Position numbers and translations under genes: made by a program
Assembly (NCBI GenBank): GCA_963763135.1
Contig: CAVXNJ010000004.1
Span: 1,302,001-1,366,000 of the forward strand
Reading direction: 5' to 3'
Length of the DNA: 64,000 bases
Source: JANMZO01 sp963763135
GTDB taxonomy: Bacteria > Actinomycetota > Acidimicrobiia > Acidimicrobiales > JANYDT01
Notes under the pieces: model-generated
Database searches by the model: none
The model's input: only the letters and a program-made list of their open reading frames with translations
What the model was told of the DNA's origin: nothing
In this document: piece after piece, positions 42,875 through 51,748 of the stretch
Position numbering within the stretch: position 1 is the first letter of the stretch
Layout: every line of letters starts with the position of its first letter

Positions 42875-42995
42875 GGAGCCCGCAAACTACACGCCGTCGC
42901 TGTCGAATGCTCGACGCGCCTACGCGGACGCTTGTGATCCGAGGATTCATCGCGGCTGGTTCGACGAAACCCGCCGAACCAGCCACAGCTGCGAA

Positions 42996-44108
42996 CTACT
43001 TCGCGACGTATCGCTCGATCTTCAAGGTTCCCGCAACGATCTGGTCGCGGAGTTCCTTCACCTTTGCGGTTGCGGCATCGTTGAGCACCGGCTTCGTGGC
43101 CGTGAGATCAAGGTCAACACCGCCTTCGGCAATCCCGTAGCTCAGGACCTGACCCGGCCGGAACGTGCCGTCTTCGATCGTGGCCGCGATCTTGACGACG
43201 GTGCCGCCGAGATTCTTGATGTCAGACGCTATGACATGGCCGGGCTGGAGATCGTTCTGGTTCGCGTCGACCCCAATGGCGTAGAGATTGCGGTCCTTCG
43301 CCGCCTGGAGCACGCCAAGACCAGCGGCTGCAGCAACCTGGAACACCACGTCAACACCGCTGTCGTACAGCTGGCCGGTTGCTTGCTTCGCTTTGGCCTG
43401 GTCGTCCCAGGCTCCGCCCAGCGAACTGATTTCCACGCTCATGGCCGGGTCGATGGCTTTCGCTCCGTTCGTGAACGCAAATCCGAAGGAGCTCGTTACG
43501 GGATCGACGTCGCCCTGCACCACGCCAAGCTTCTTGTCGGCGTTGACTCCGGCGACGGTGGTGTCAGTGGTGAGCAGTGCGGCGGCGGCGCCCGCCAGAA
43601 ATGCGGACTCTTCTTCGACAAAATCGACCGAAGTCACGTGCTTATCCGGGTCGGCGATATCGAAGTCGAGGTTGATCACCGGCTTGTCGGGGTGGGCGGC
43701 TGCGGCCTTCTTCAACGCATCTTCGAATCCGTAGGCGATTGCGAAGATCACATCGCCCTCTTCGAACGCGGCGTCGACCAGCGACTGGTACTTCGAAGCA
43801 TCGAAGTTCGCCTCCAGGGTGCTCGACTTCACGTTGTAGGTCTTCTCAAGCTCCTTGATACCGCTTTCCCCGGAGTCGTAGAAGCCCTTGTCGCCGAGGG
43901 CGCCGTTGATCAGGTACACGACCTTCTTGCCCGTGATGCCCGAGCCGAACGATGCATCGGATGCCGCGACGGTCTCCTCCGACGCGGAGCCTGCGACGGT
44001 ACCTTCTGCGTCTTTTTTGTCGCTGGTACAGCCGGCCAGACCCGCCAGCACCAGCCCGGAGACCAAACCGACGGCCAACCGACGAACCAACAGACGATTT
44101 CGTACCAT
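42996..44108 (-). CDS. BMP-family substrate-binding lipoprotein
   Basis: The 370-residue protein has a signal peptide with lipobox (VLAGLAGC, then TSDKKDAEG). A BMP/PnrA-type periplasmic-binding fold follows: KKVVYLINGALGDKGFYDSGESGIKEL, FAIAYGFEDALKKAAAAHPDKPVINLDFD, VDFVEEESAFLAGAAAALLTTD, GVVQGDVDPVTSSFGFAFTNGAK, VVFQVAAAAGLGVLQAAKDRN and GVDANQNDLQPGHVIASDIKN. It is the ligand-capture component for the ATPase and permease 2-5 kb downstream, probably for nucleosides. Confidence 0.9.
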   Translation of the reverse strand: MVRNRLLVRRLAVGLVSGLVLAGLAGCTSDKKDAEGTVAGSASEETVAASDASFGSGITGKKVVYLINGALGDKGFYDSGESGIKELEKTYNVKSSTLEANFDASKYQSLVDAAFEEGDVIFAIAYGFEDALKKAAAAHPDKPVINLDFDIADPDKHVTSVDFVEEESAFLAGAAAALLTTDTTVAGVNADKKLGVVQGDVDPVTSSFGFAFTNGAKAIDPAMSVEISSLGGAWDDQAKAKQATGQLYDSGVDVVFQVAAAAGLGVLQAAKDRNLYAIGVDANQNDLQPGHVIASDIKNLGGTVVKIAATIEDGTFRPGQVLSYGIAEGGVDLDLTATKPVLNDAATAKVKELRDQIVAGTLKIERYVAK

Positions 44109-44202
44109 GCCGACACTCCCCTTGAGTCAGAAAATGACTCAGGATGAGTCACCGTTACGCAGGTTAGCGGAGAACGACGTGGGAGGGGTACCGTCGGCAC
44201 CC

Positions 44203-45432
44203 ATGTCGAGACTCTCGCGCGGTTGGCTGGTCATTGTTGGACTCTTCATCGTGCTCACGACCTCGGCCGGCCTCGGGTTCTACGGCCTGTCCGTCTACCT
44301 TTCGGCGCTGAATCGAACGCGGGGATTTTCCGTCTCGAGCATGTCGGCCGCCACTGCGGTGTACTTCGTCGTGTCGGGTGTCGCCGGGGTGTTCATCGCT
44401 CGACTGTTGCGCTCGGTTGATCCGCGCCCGATCGTCATTGTCGGAGCAGTGGTCGCGGCCGGCGCCATGCTCACCCTTGGTCGGGTGACCCAGATCTGGC
44501 AGGTCTACCTCGTGTACGGAGTGTTCGGTGCTGGATACGCGGGCACGGCGTTGATCGTGTCAACCACCCTCGTCGCCCGTTGGTTCGACAAGAAGCGCGC
44601 CGTGGCGCTGTCCATAGCGAGCACCGGCCTGTCCTTCGGTGGAATCGTTCTCACGCCGGTGGCGCGAAACATGCTGAGGACGATGTCGATCGAGCACGCG
44701 ACGACCTGGATCGCCATCCTCTACCTCGTCGGCGTCATACCTGCGTGCGTGATCTTCCTGCGACCTGACCCGGCGAAATACGGTCAGGGGGCTGACGGTG
44801 TGCCGCTCGAATTGTCGGCGTCGGGCTCGGGCGAGGTTATCCGGCCGGCACTCAACGGCATCAGCTACGAAGACGCCATCGGCTCACCGGCGTTCATCGC
44901 TATCACGTTCGGCTTCCTCTGTGCACTCGGGGCGCAGGTCGGCGCCATCGCCCAGCTCGACAAGTTGGCTCACGAGCGGATCACCGCCGAGGCTTCGGCC
45001 GGCCGAATCCTGTCGATCATCGCTGCGTGCAGTGTCGTGGGTCGGTTATCAAGCAGCCTGATTCTCCCGAAAATCGGCAACCGGACATTCACATTCATGG
45101 TCCTGTCGTTGCAGTCGGTTGCTCTCGGAATTCTTGCCCTCGCCAAGGGGACCCCGTCGGTGACGGCGGCCGCCGTTCTGTTCGGGCTCATGGTCGGCAA
45201 TGTCCTCCTGCTCCACCCACTGCTGCTGGCCACGACGTTCGGAGTGAAGGACTACGCCCGCATCTACGGTCGCAGCCAGTTCTTCACAACCATCGGCGTC
45301 GCGGCCGGACCGTTCCTGTATGGATACCTACGCGATCACGCTGGTGGGTATCGGACGTCCTATCTGACGGGTGCAGCCTTGAGCGCCATCGGACTCCTCC
45401 TGTTCAGCCGGGCCAAGGAGCAGGTCGTCTGA
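44203..45432 (+). CDS. Major facilitator superfamily transporter
   Basis: The 409-residue protein from ATG 44203 has twelve hydrophobic segments and a central loop (residues about 185-215, RPDPAKYGQGADGV...). The pattern resembles the monocarboxylate/oxalate-formate antiporter branch: GFSVSSMSAATAVYFVVSG, DPRPIVIVGAVVAAGAMLTLG, GYAGTALIVSTTLVARWFDKKRAVALSIASTGLSFGG. Substrate unknown. The upstream part of the long frame is antisense to the BMP gene and was dropped. It converges on cobS with a 63-bp gap. Confidence 0.85.
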   Translation: MSRLSRGWLVIVGLFIVLTTSAGLGFYGLSVYLSALNRTRGFSVSSMSAATAVYFVVSGVAGVFIARLLRSVDPRPIVIVGAVVAAGAMLTLGRVTQIWQVYLVYGVFGAGYAGTALIVSTTLVARWFDKKRAVALSIASTGLSFGGIVLTPVARNMLRTMSIEHATTWIAILYLVGVIPACVIFLRPDPAKYGQGADGVPLELSASGSGEVIRPALNGISYEDAIGSPAFIAITFGFLCALGAQVGAIAQLDKLAHERITAEASAGRILSIIAACSVVGRLSSSLILPKIGNRTFTFMVLSLQSVALGILALAKGTPSVTAAAVLFGLMVGNVLLLHPLLLATTFGVKDYARIYGRSQFFTTIGVAAGPFLYGYLRDHAGGYRTSYLTGAALSAIGLLLFSRAKEQVV

Positions 45433-45495
45433 CTCCGGCCGTTGGTCGGGCCAATCCTTGATTCGCCACGGCCGTTCCGACCCCGTTCTCGCCGA

Positions 45496-46341
45496 TCAGA
45501 AATGCCGGATGGTTTCGAGGATCCACGGCTGGCCCGCCAAGAGAAGCACACCCAGTTCCACCAGTTGGTTTACCGCTCCGAGGCAGTCTCCGGTGATACC
45601 ACCGAGCCACTTGGCGAAGAACCGCGAGGCCGACCAGACCACCGCGACGACGGTGGCCAGCAGGCAGAGCGTCACCAGTGGTCCGAGCACCCACACCGCC
45701 AGCGGGACCGTGGGTACCAGGCTCGCAAACGCGAGTCGTGGGGCGGTGACCTGACCGACGTAGGGCTTCGAAAGCGAGGAGGGATCGTCGACATAGTTCG
45801 ACATCGTGATCATCACGACCGAACTCCATCTCGATAATGTATGCGCGCATAGCACAGCCGGTCCGACCACCTGCCAGGGAAGCACCGCTAGGCCCACCAC
45901 CTTCGCCACGACGAGGAGGGCTACGCCTGTGGCACCGAAGGATCCAACCCGGCTGTCCCGCATGATCTCCCGACGGCGGGCAGGCGTCATCGCTCCGAAC
46001 GCGTCGCACACGTCGGCCCATGCGTCCTCATGAAAGAACCCGGTGACGGCGACCGGGACCATGACGGTCAGCACGGCAACCACCCCGCCCGAAAGTTTCA
46101 GCACGCCACCGGCGAAAGAAGCAACCGCAGCGGCCAGCCCGCCAACTACCAGACCAACCGAAGGGAACCAGGCCATCGACCGGGCGAGCGCGTCGTTTTC
46201 CCAGGGCGTCCATGATGGACACGGAAGTCGGGTCAGGAATTGCTGGGCCGCGAAATAGTGACCAACCGCCGACCGAAGCCCGGATGGGGCAACCGTTGTC
46301 GATCCGTTGCTCGCCGTTGGGTGTTCCTGAGAGTTGGACAT
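45496..46341 (-). CDS. cobS: Adenosylcobinamide-GDP ribazoletransferase (cobalamin synthase)
   Basis: CobS joins adenosylcobinamide-GDP with alpha-ribazole at the membrane in the last steps of B12 assembly. The 281-residue polytopic protein has the family motifs FLTRLPCP near the start, GFFHEDAWADVCDAFGA, MRDSRVGSFGATGV and GGITGDCLGAVNQLVE. ATG 46341 is preferred; GTG 46362 is in frame. It is divergent from cobO, so the 150-bp gap holds promoters for two cobalamin genes. I looked for a cobalamin riboswitch there and saw no convincing one. Confidence 0.9.
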   Translation of the reverse strand: MSNSQEHPTASNGSTTVAPSGLRSAVGHYFAAQQFLTRLPCPSWTPWENDALARSMAWFPSVGLVVGGLAAAVASFAGGVLKLSGGVVAVLTVMVPVAVTGFFHEDAWADVCDAFGAMTPARRREIMRDSRVGSFGATGVALLVVAKVVGLAVLPWQVVGPAVLCAHTLSRWSSVVMITMSNYVDDPSSLSKPYVGQVTAPRLAFASLVPTVPLAVWVLGPLVTLCLLATVVAVVWSASRFFAKWLGGITGDCLGAVNQLVELGVLLLAGQPWILETIRHF

Positions 46342-46492
46342 GCGCAACGAAGTTGAGCACATCGACGCACCGCCCGACGCGTTACGAGTGACCGCGCTTC
46401 ACCGATCCGACGTCTTGCTTCGCCTGGCATGGGTCGTGTCGCATGCTTCTGATCGCGCTCGCTAGTCGTCAACGTGCGCTAGACCAGACTGA

Positions 46493-47071
46493 ATGTCTGA
46501 AGAACAGGTTCTCGCGCCACTCACCGAATCGCCGATCAAGGCCCCCGAGATCCGGTTGCCTTCCCTGGTGCTGGTGAACACCGGCAACGGCAAGGGCAAG
46601 TCGACCGCAGCATTCGGAACGATGCTCCGGGCGGTAGCTCGAGGCTGGAACGTTGCGGTGGTGCAGTTCCTCAAGTCCGGGAACTGGAAAGTTGGCGAGG
46701 AGAAAATCGGCCGCCAGCTCGGCGTTGACTGGTGGGCGCTCGGCGACGGGTTCTCCTGGGACAGTGCGAACCTCACCGAAAGTGAAGCGATTGCGGCAGA
46801 AGCGTGGCGGTCGGCGAAGGCGCACATCGAATCGGGGCGGTACCAGCTGGTAATCCTCGATGAGATCACGTATCCAATGAACTGGGGCTGGATTGGGGTC
46901 GACGAGGTGGTCGACACGATCGAAAAGCGTCCGCCGACGGTCAACGTGATCTGCACCGGACGCGACGCGCCAGCGCCGTTGATAGCGATCGCCCACACGG
47001 TCACGGAAATGACCGAGATCAAACACGCCTACGCGGCCGGAATCGCCGCGAAAAAGGGCATCGACTACTGA
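46493..47071 (+). CDS. cobO: Corrinoid adenosyltransferase
   Basis: CobO/BtuR transfers the adenosyl group of ATP to cob(I)alamin or its precursors. The 192-residue P-loop protein has NTGNGKGKSTAAFGTMLRAVARGW, VVQFLKSGNWKVGEEK, YQLVILDEITYPMNWGWI, VNVICTGRDAPAPLIAIAHTVTEMTEIKHAYAAGI and the short C-terminal AKKGIDY. Length is standard. It is paired divergently with cobS; other cob genes are not in the window. Confidence 0.94.
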   Translation: MSEEQVLAPLTESPIKAPEIRLPSLVLVNTGNGKGKSTAAFGTMLRAVARGWNVAVVQFLKSGNWKVGEEKIGRQLGVDWWALGDGFSWDSANLTESEAIAAEAWRSAKAHIESGRYQLVILDEITYPMNWGWIGVDEVVDTIEKRPPTVNVICTGRDAPAPLIAIAHTVTEMTEIKHAYAAGIAAKKGIDY

Positions 47072-47097
47072 CCCGGTGTCCGGCGGAGTCCGGAGAC

Positions 47098-48165
47098 CTA
47101 GCGGATCAGCAGCGTTCCGGCTTCGTTTGAATCTGTAAGCACACCTATCGTTGCCGCAACGAGCCCCGCTTCGGTCAGCTCTGCGACCGCGTCGGCCACC
47201 CGTTCGGGTCGTAAACACATCACGAGCCCACCGGAGGTCTGCGGGTCGGCAAGCAGAAACCGGTTCGCTTCCCAGAGATTGCCGGCGTCGTTGATTGCAC
47301 CTTCCACGAACTCGAGATTGCGATGGGTGCCACCGGGTACGAATCCCTCGGCCAACAACTCGGCGGCATCGGTGATCAAGGGAACCTCGGCGACGTTGAG
47401 CTCGACGGCCAGCCCACTCGCCTTCGCCAACTTATGCAGGTGTCCGGTCAGACCGAATCCGGTTATGTCCGTAGCGCAGCGGACATTGTGCGCCTTCGCA
47501 ACGGCGCTGGCGCGATCGTTCAGTTGAGTCATTGACGCCACCGAGGCCGTGTACGCCGCGTAAAGCCTTCCGCCGGGCCGGGTCGCCTCGAGCTCGAGAC
47601 GCTTCAGCGCGGTGCTGATAATCCCCGTGCCGATCGCCTTCGTAAGAACCAACACATCACCGGCACGCCCCGCCTCGTTCGTCATAATGCGGTCGGGATG
47701 AACCTCGCCCACGACGCTCATCCCGTACATGGGCTCGGGTGCGTCGACGGTGTGTCCGCCCACGACAATCCATCCTCCGCGGGTGGCAACTTCACCCGCG
47801 CCCTCGAGCACATCGCCCAACACATCAAAATCGATCACGCCGCGGGGCCAGGCCGCGACGTTCAACGCGAACAACGGCCGGCCGCCCATGGCATAGACAT
47901 CGCTCGCCGAATTGGCTGCGGCGATCGCGCCCCAGGTCTTTGCGTCGTCGACAATCGGCGTGAAGAAGTCGACGGTGGCCACCATGGCCCGGTCCGCATC
48001 GACGCGCCAAACTGCGGCGTCGTCGCCGGTGGACGTGCCGACCAGGAGGTCAGGATGGGTGGAGACAGGCAAACGGCGCAGAACCTGCGCCAACTCGGAC
48101 GGGCCGAGCTTGCAGGCTCAACCAGCGCCGTGGCTGTATTTGCTAAGTCGAAGTTCGTCGGTCAT
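47098..48165 (-). CDS. selD: Selenide, water dikinase with in-frame TGA (selenocysteine)
   Basis: SelD makes selenophosphate from selenide and ATP. From ATG 48165 the frame reads MTDELRLSKYSHGAG, then TGA at 48120-48118, then ACKLGPSELAQVLRRLP and on to a stop at 47098. The TGA falls exactly where E. coli SelD has Cys17 in SHGAGCGCK, so codon 16 is read as selenocysteine, giving 355 residues. The rest is normal SelD: STGDDAAVW, NSASDVYAMGGRPLFALNVAAWP, VGGHTVDAPEPMYGMSVVGEV, TDITGFGLTGHLHKLA and ADPQTSGGLVMCL. A hairpin directly after the TGA fits a bacterial SECIS. Calling the gene from a later start would lose the catalytic N-terminus. Confidence 0.9.
48084..48116 (-). promoter_or_regulatory. 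SECIS-like hairpin after the selD TGA
   Basis: In the mRNA the segment starts two bases after the UGA. CCUGC (48116-48112) pairs with GCAGG (48088-48084). Above a small internal loop, AGCUCGG (48110-48104) pairs with CCGAGUU (48098-48092, one G-U), closing a 5-nt loop CCCGU. Position and two-part stem fit bacterial SECIS elements, which recruit SelB-Sec-tRNA. The segment is also coding, as usual in bacteria. Confidence 0.7.
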
Positions 48166-48252
48166 GGATTCAGGCGCGCCCCGACCGCCAGGGTGGCAAT
48201 CAGACGCATCACGCAGGTTAGGCCAGTGCCGGTTGGTTCCGACACACCATCA

Positions 48253-48325
48253 GAAAGCGACTCGGAAGCAACTCCGTCGAAAGCAGCTCGGTTGACGCAA
48301 ACTCGGTCAGACAGCAACTCCGGTG
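48253..48325. repeat. Degenerate short repeats upstream of selD
   Basis: About five imperfect copies of an AGCAACTCSGT-like unit, 15-19 bp apart (AAGCGACTCGGA, AAGCAACTCCGT, AAGCAGCTCGGT, CGCAAACTCGGT, CAGCAACTCCGGT), lie in the 199-bp gap between selD and the Nudix gene. They are 90-160 bp upstream of the selD start. The phasing could place regulator sites on nearly one DNA face, but the copies are weak. Confidence 0.45.
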
Positions 48326-48364
48326 CCGCGGCGTAACGCAGCCACCCGACCGGAACGGAGCGAT

Positions 48365-49088
48365 TCAGGCCCAGCCGGACTTTTCGTAGACCCAGCCGTC
48401 CTCGTGCATGTGGAGACGATGCCGCGAACCATCGGCGTCGAGATCGATTTCCTCGAGCGCGGCCAGATGATGAACATCGTTCGCCCAGCTGAGCACGAGT
48501 GGCTGACGCCGGATTGGCCACGTGAGAAACCGGAATGCCTCCCGCTGACGCAGGGCTTCGAGCATTTCTTCGACCGACAAGAATCCCTGCAGATCGTGCA
48601 GCGTGATCCAGGTGGGTGGGGCCATGGTGAAGGTGCCTTCGGCGTGCCGCGCCAGAGCGTCGGCAGGTGTTATCCAGTCGAAGTGTGTCAACTCGCCCTC
48701 AGCCACGGCGATTTCGCCGGCCACCGTAGGGGCCACGAAGAACCAGGTGCCGAACCGCTTCATTTCAAAAGGGGGCGGGGTCCAGTGTGAAAGCGCGACC
48801 AGTTCGTGCTCGTTGATGTGGAGGTTCACTTCCTCGGCGGCTTCCCGGACTGCGGCCTTGCGAGCGGCGACAAAGTCGTCGTCGGGGGCCGCCGGATCGA
48901 CGTCTTCGGGGTCCACGCGACCACCCGGAAACACCGAGTATCCGGCGAAGTTGCCTCGACCGACGCGGCGCACGAGCAAGATCTCAACGCCCGAGTCCCC
49001 ATCGCGCGGCAAGCACGACCGTTGCTGCCGGGATGACCGGAGAGGGCTCGGCAAGGATCGGTGGGTTTTCGTAAAGTTCATCGGCCAT
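48365..49088 (-). CDS. Nudix hydrolase, NUDT19-like (single-base frameshift near the start)
   Basis: The main frame has GVEILLVRRVGRGNFAGYSVFPGGRVDPEDVDPAAP...ARKAAVREAAEEVNL, a Nudix box with the long insert typical of NUDT19/RP2-type CoA or acyl-CoA diphosphatases, and a family-like helical C-terminus. Upstream, another frame starting at ATG 49088 reads MADELYENPPILAEPSPVIP and AATVVLA, exactly the expected first strand. It joins RDGDSGVEIL if one base is removed around 49004-49010. The uncorrected frame instead reads RSSRQQRSCLPRDG, which does not fit. Restored length is about 240 residues. Confidence 0.75.
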
Positions 49089-49136
49089 CACCCGAGCCTG
49101 TGGGCATTCGGGTCGTCCTGTCAAAACCAAGGCGAA

Positions 49137-51684
49137 TTACGCCGGTTTGCAGTCGTACAGCGAGTAGTTTCCCGCTGTTGGCCCACCAGGGAACGCGCGA
49201 CCGCTGCTGCTGCCATTTGCGCCGTCGGCTCCCGACCCGTCGCCCGTCGGATCATCGGTCCACAGCGACTCATCGACGACCGAACAGTTCGACGTGATCC
49301 AACTGGCGTGGCTCCCGCTTCCGAACCCACCGCCGCCTCCACCGAATCCCGATGAGCTGTCGGAAGCCAGGAAGAAGCGGATCCGCCCTTCGGCGACCAG
49401 CGCAGCGAGGTCGTCGTCGGTGAGGATGGGGTCGCTACCGATAAAGCCACCGAGCGCCATTACCGGTTCCCCGGTGTTGATGATGATCGGTTCGGCCGAA
49501 CCGGCGCTCGGCACCGCAAGGATCCAGTCCTCTGTGGTCCGGTTCTCCCGGAGATACCTGACAAGGGGATCGGTAGCTGCAGTGGTGAAGGTCGTACCGC
49601 CGTTGGGCGCGATGCCGCCGGCCACCCGGCCACCGTTACTGACCGCCAACGGGTTCGCATACGGCAGGTTGCCGGAGATCCCCGCCGCCAGACTCCCCTG
49701 GGTCCACACAAGCGGCGCAAAAAGGCATGAAGCAACCACGAATACCGGGCCGGCGCCGAGCGACCGCACACCGAACTTGCGGGCGTCCGTTCTCGCTGTC
49801 TCCTGCGGTGCCGACCTCTCCGTCATCACCCAAGTCGTTTGACATCGACTCCAGACCTCTGGAGGCCATACGAGCCGAACGTCGCTGAGTGGCCCAGAGT
49901 TCCGCGACCGAAACGACGACGGCCAGACCGATCGCCGTCACCGTGACCGGTGCCAACCACGATCGCCACTCGACCCGTCGCAGGATCGTCCACTGCGTAT
50001 AGGCCGTCATCCCAATACCGAGAGGGAACAGCAAACTCACCCACCACCGGCTTTTCCCGAACCCGACTCCGGCGTTCGCGGCGGTCGTTGTGTCTGTTCG
50101 CGCCACGCGGCCAGACCAGGCACCAACCCCGATGCCGAAAAGCGCCGCGACGGGCGGCGCGAGCTGCGACACGTAGTACGGGTGAACGATTCCCTTGGTT
50201 ATCGAAAACACGAAGCCGGCACCGACAAACCATCCACCAAATACAATAAGCGCACCTAGTTTTGTCGATCCTCGAAGCCCGACCAGTACCAGAGCAGCGA
50301 GGGATCCCGCGAGGGCAACCGGCAAAAGCCATCCGATTTGGGTACCGAGGTCCGCGTTGACGAGACGAAGCGCCCCCGAAGTTCCTCCGCTGAATCCGAT
50401 GCCGAAGCCGCCGCCGGGTCCACCCCCGCCCGGTCCGCCACCGGGAAAGCCCCGGCCGTTGAGGCCACCGAACCCGCCCGGCACGCGACCACCAGGAACG
50501 CCCGGTGTGCCGTTTCCGATATTCGGCGCCGGCACGCCGGGTGGGAAGAGGCCGCCGGGAGCCCCGTCTGCACCCTGGTTCGGTGTCGGCGTCACCGGGA
50601 TCGGCGGAAACCCGGGAAGCGGGTTCGGAGTCGTCGCTGCGCCCGCACCAGGCGACGGGGCTCCCGCCGACGGTGGGGCCGGGAAGCCGCGATTTCCGCC
50701 GGCACCGCGCCCGCCGCCCGGGCCGCCCCCGCCCGGACCACCGACACCCGCGCCACCTTCGACCTGGTTCACGCCGTTACGTTCGACCGCCAACTCGAAC
50801 ACCGAATTCTTCCGGGTTGACCCCACGTACGGTCGTGCGTCAGCCGGGGTCATCCAAACGGCGGCGAACCACCAAAGCGACGATACGACAAGCACCAGCG
50901 CGGCGACTCCGCCGTGCCACAGTCGGGTGCGCCAAGCCCTCGGCGCGCACCAGATGTACGCGACGAGCACTCCAGGAAGGACGGGTAGGGCCGCAGCCAT
51001 TTTGGCCGTGACAGCACCTCCGGCGAGCACACAGGCCAGCAGCAACCAGCGGAGCCGGCCGCGCCGTACCGCTTCGATCGTCGTAACGGCAGCCGCGGTC
51101 ATAAGAAACACAAGGACACTGTCCATGACGTTCGTGTGGTTCACGGCCACGAATATCGGCGTCACGGCGAGGGCCGCTCCTGCGGCCAACCCGGCCCCGT
51201 GTCCCCACGAGCGTCGTATGCCCACATACATAAGGGCGACGCCGCCGATTCCCGCGACAGCCTCCGGCAACAGCAGCGAAAACTGGGAGTATCCGAAGAT
51301 TTTGGTGGACAGCACCTGCACCCAAAGGGAGAGCGGCGGCTTGTCGACCGATACGAAATTCCCGGAGTCGAGGCTCGCGTAGAAGAAGCTCTTCAGACTC
51401 GTACCCATGCTTCGAGCTGCCGCCGAGTAGTAGGCGTTGCCCCAACCCACTGAAGTAAGCGCCCATAGGTTCAGCACCGCTGAAGTGCAGAGCAGAACCA
51501 GGACCGAAACCGCCTCGCCCACCGACGCCCTCCCCAACCCGACGATGCGTTGACCACCAACCGCCGATCGGATCGATCGTTGGCCGGTCGCCGGCCCGAA
51601 CTCCACGGTCGATTCCGAAACGGTCGTTTCCGACACGGTCGAGTCGGAAACGTCCGCGTCCACGAGGTTCACCACGTTCGCCAC
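49137..51684 (-). CDS. PMT/ArnT-like glycosyltransferase with Gly/Pro-rich insert (single-base frameshift)
   Basis: This family-39-type membrane glycosyltransferase uses a polyprenyl-phosphate sugar outside the membrane. The N-terminal frame has LWALTSVGWGNAYYSAAARSM...FFYASLDSGNFVSVDKPPLSLWVQVLSTKIFGYS (catalytic-loop region), many helices, then an insert of about 120 residues that is nearly all Gly, Pro and Ala, then KGIVHPYYVSQLAPPVAALFG. The soluble end (YLRENRTTEDWILAVPSAGSAEPIIINTGEPVMALGGFIGSDPIL, ending YSLYDCKPA) is in the next frame. One extra base between about 49770 and 49850 explains it. The GTG start is uncertain (51684, 51675 or 51672). Restored length about 848. Confidence 0.8.
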
Positions 51685-51748
51685 GATGCCATGCGATCTT
51701 GAGAAATTGATGTGAAACCGCTGAGAATATCTTCGTCGAACCGGAAGA

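Noticed and set aside
43888..44202. Upstream extension of the MFS frame
   Set aside because: Antisense to the BMP lipoprotein signal region; the MFS protein begins with a normal first helix at 44203.
46363..46492. Cobalamin riboswitch between cobS and cobO
   Set aside because: I saw no B12-box-like sequence and the gap is short for such an element on both sides.
48162..48521. Minus-strand ORF of 119 codons between selD and the Nudix gene
   Set aside because: It crosses the Nudix coding region out of frame and the degenerate repeats; no family features.
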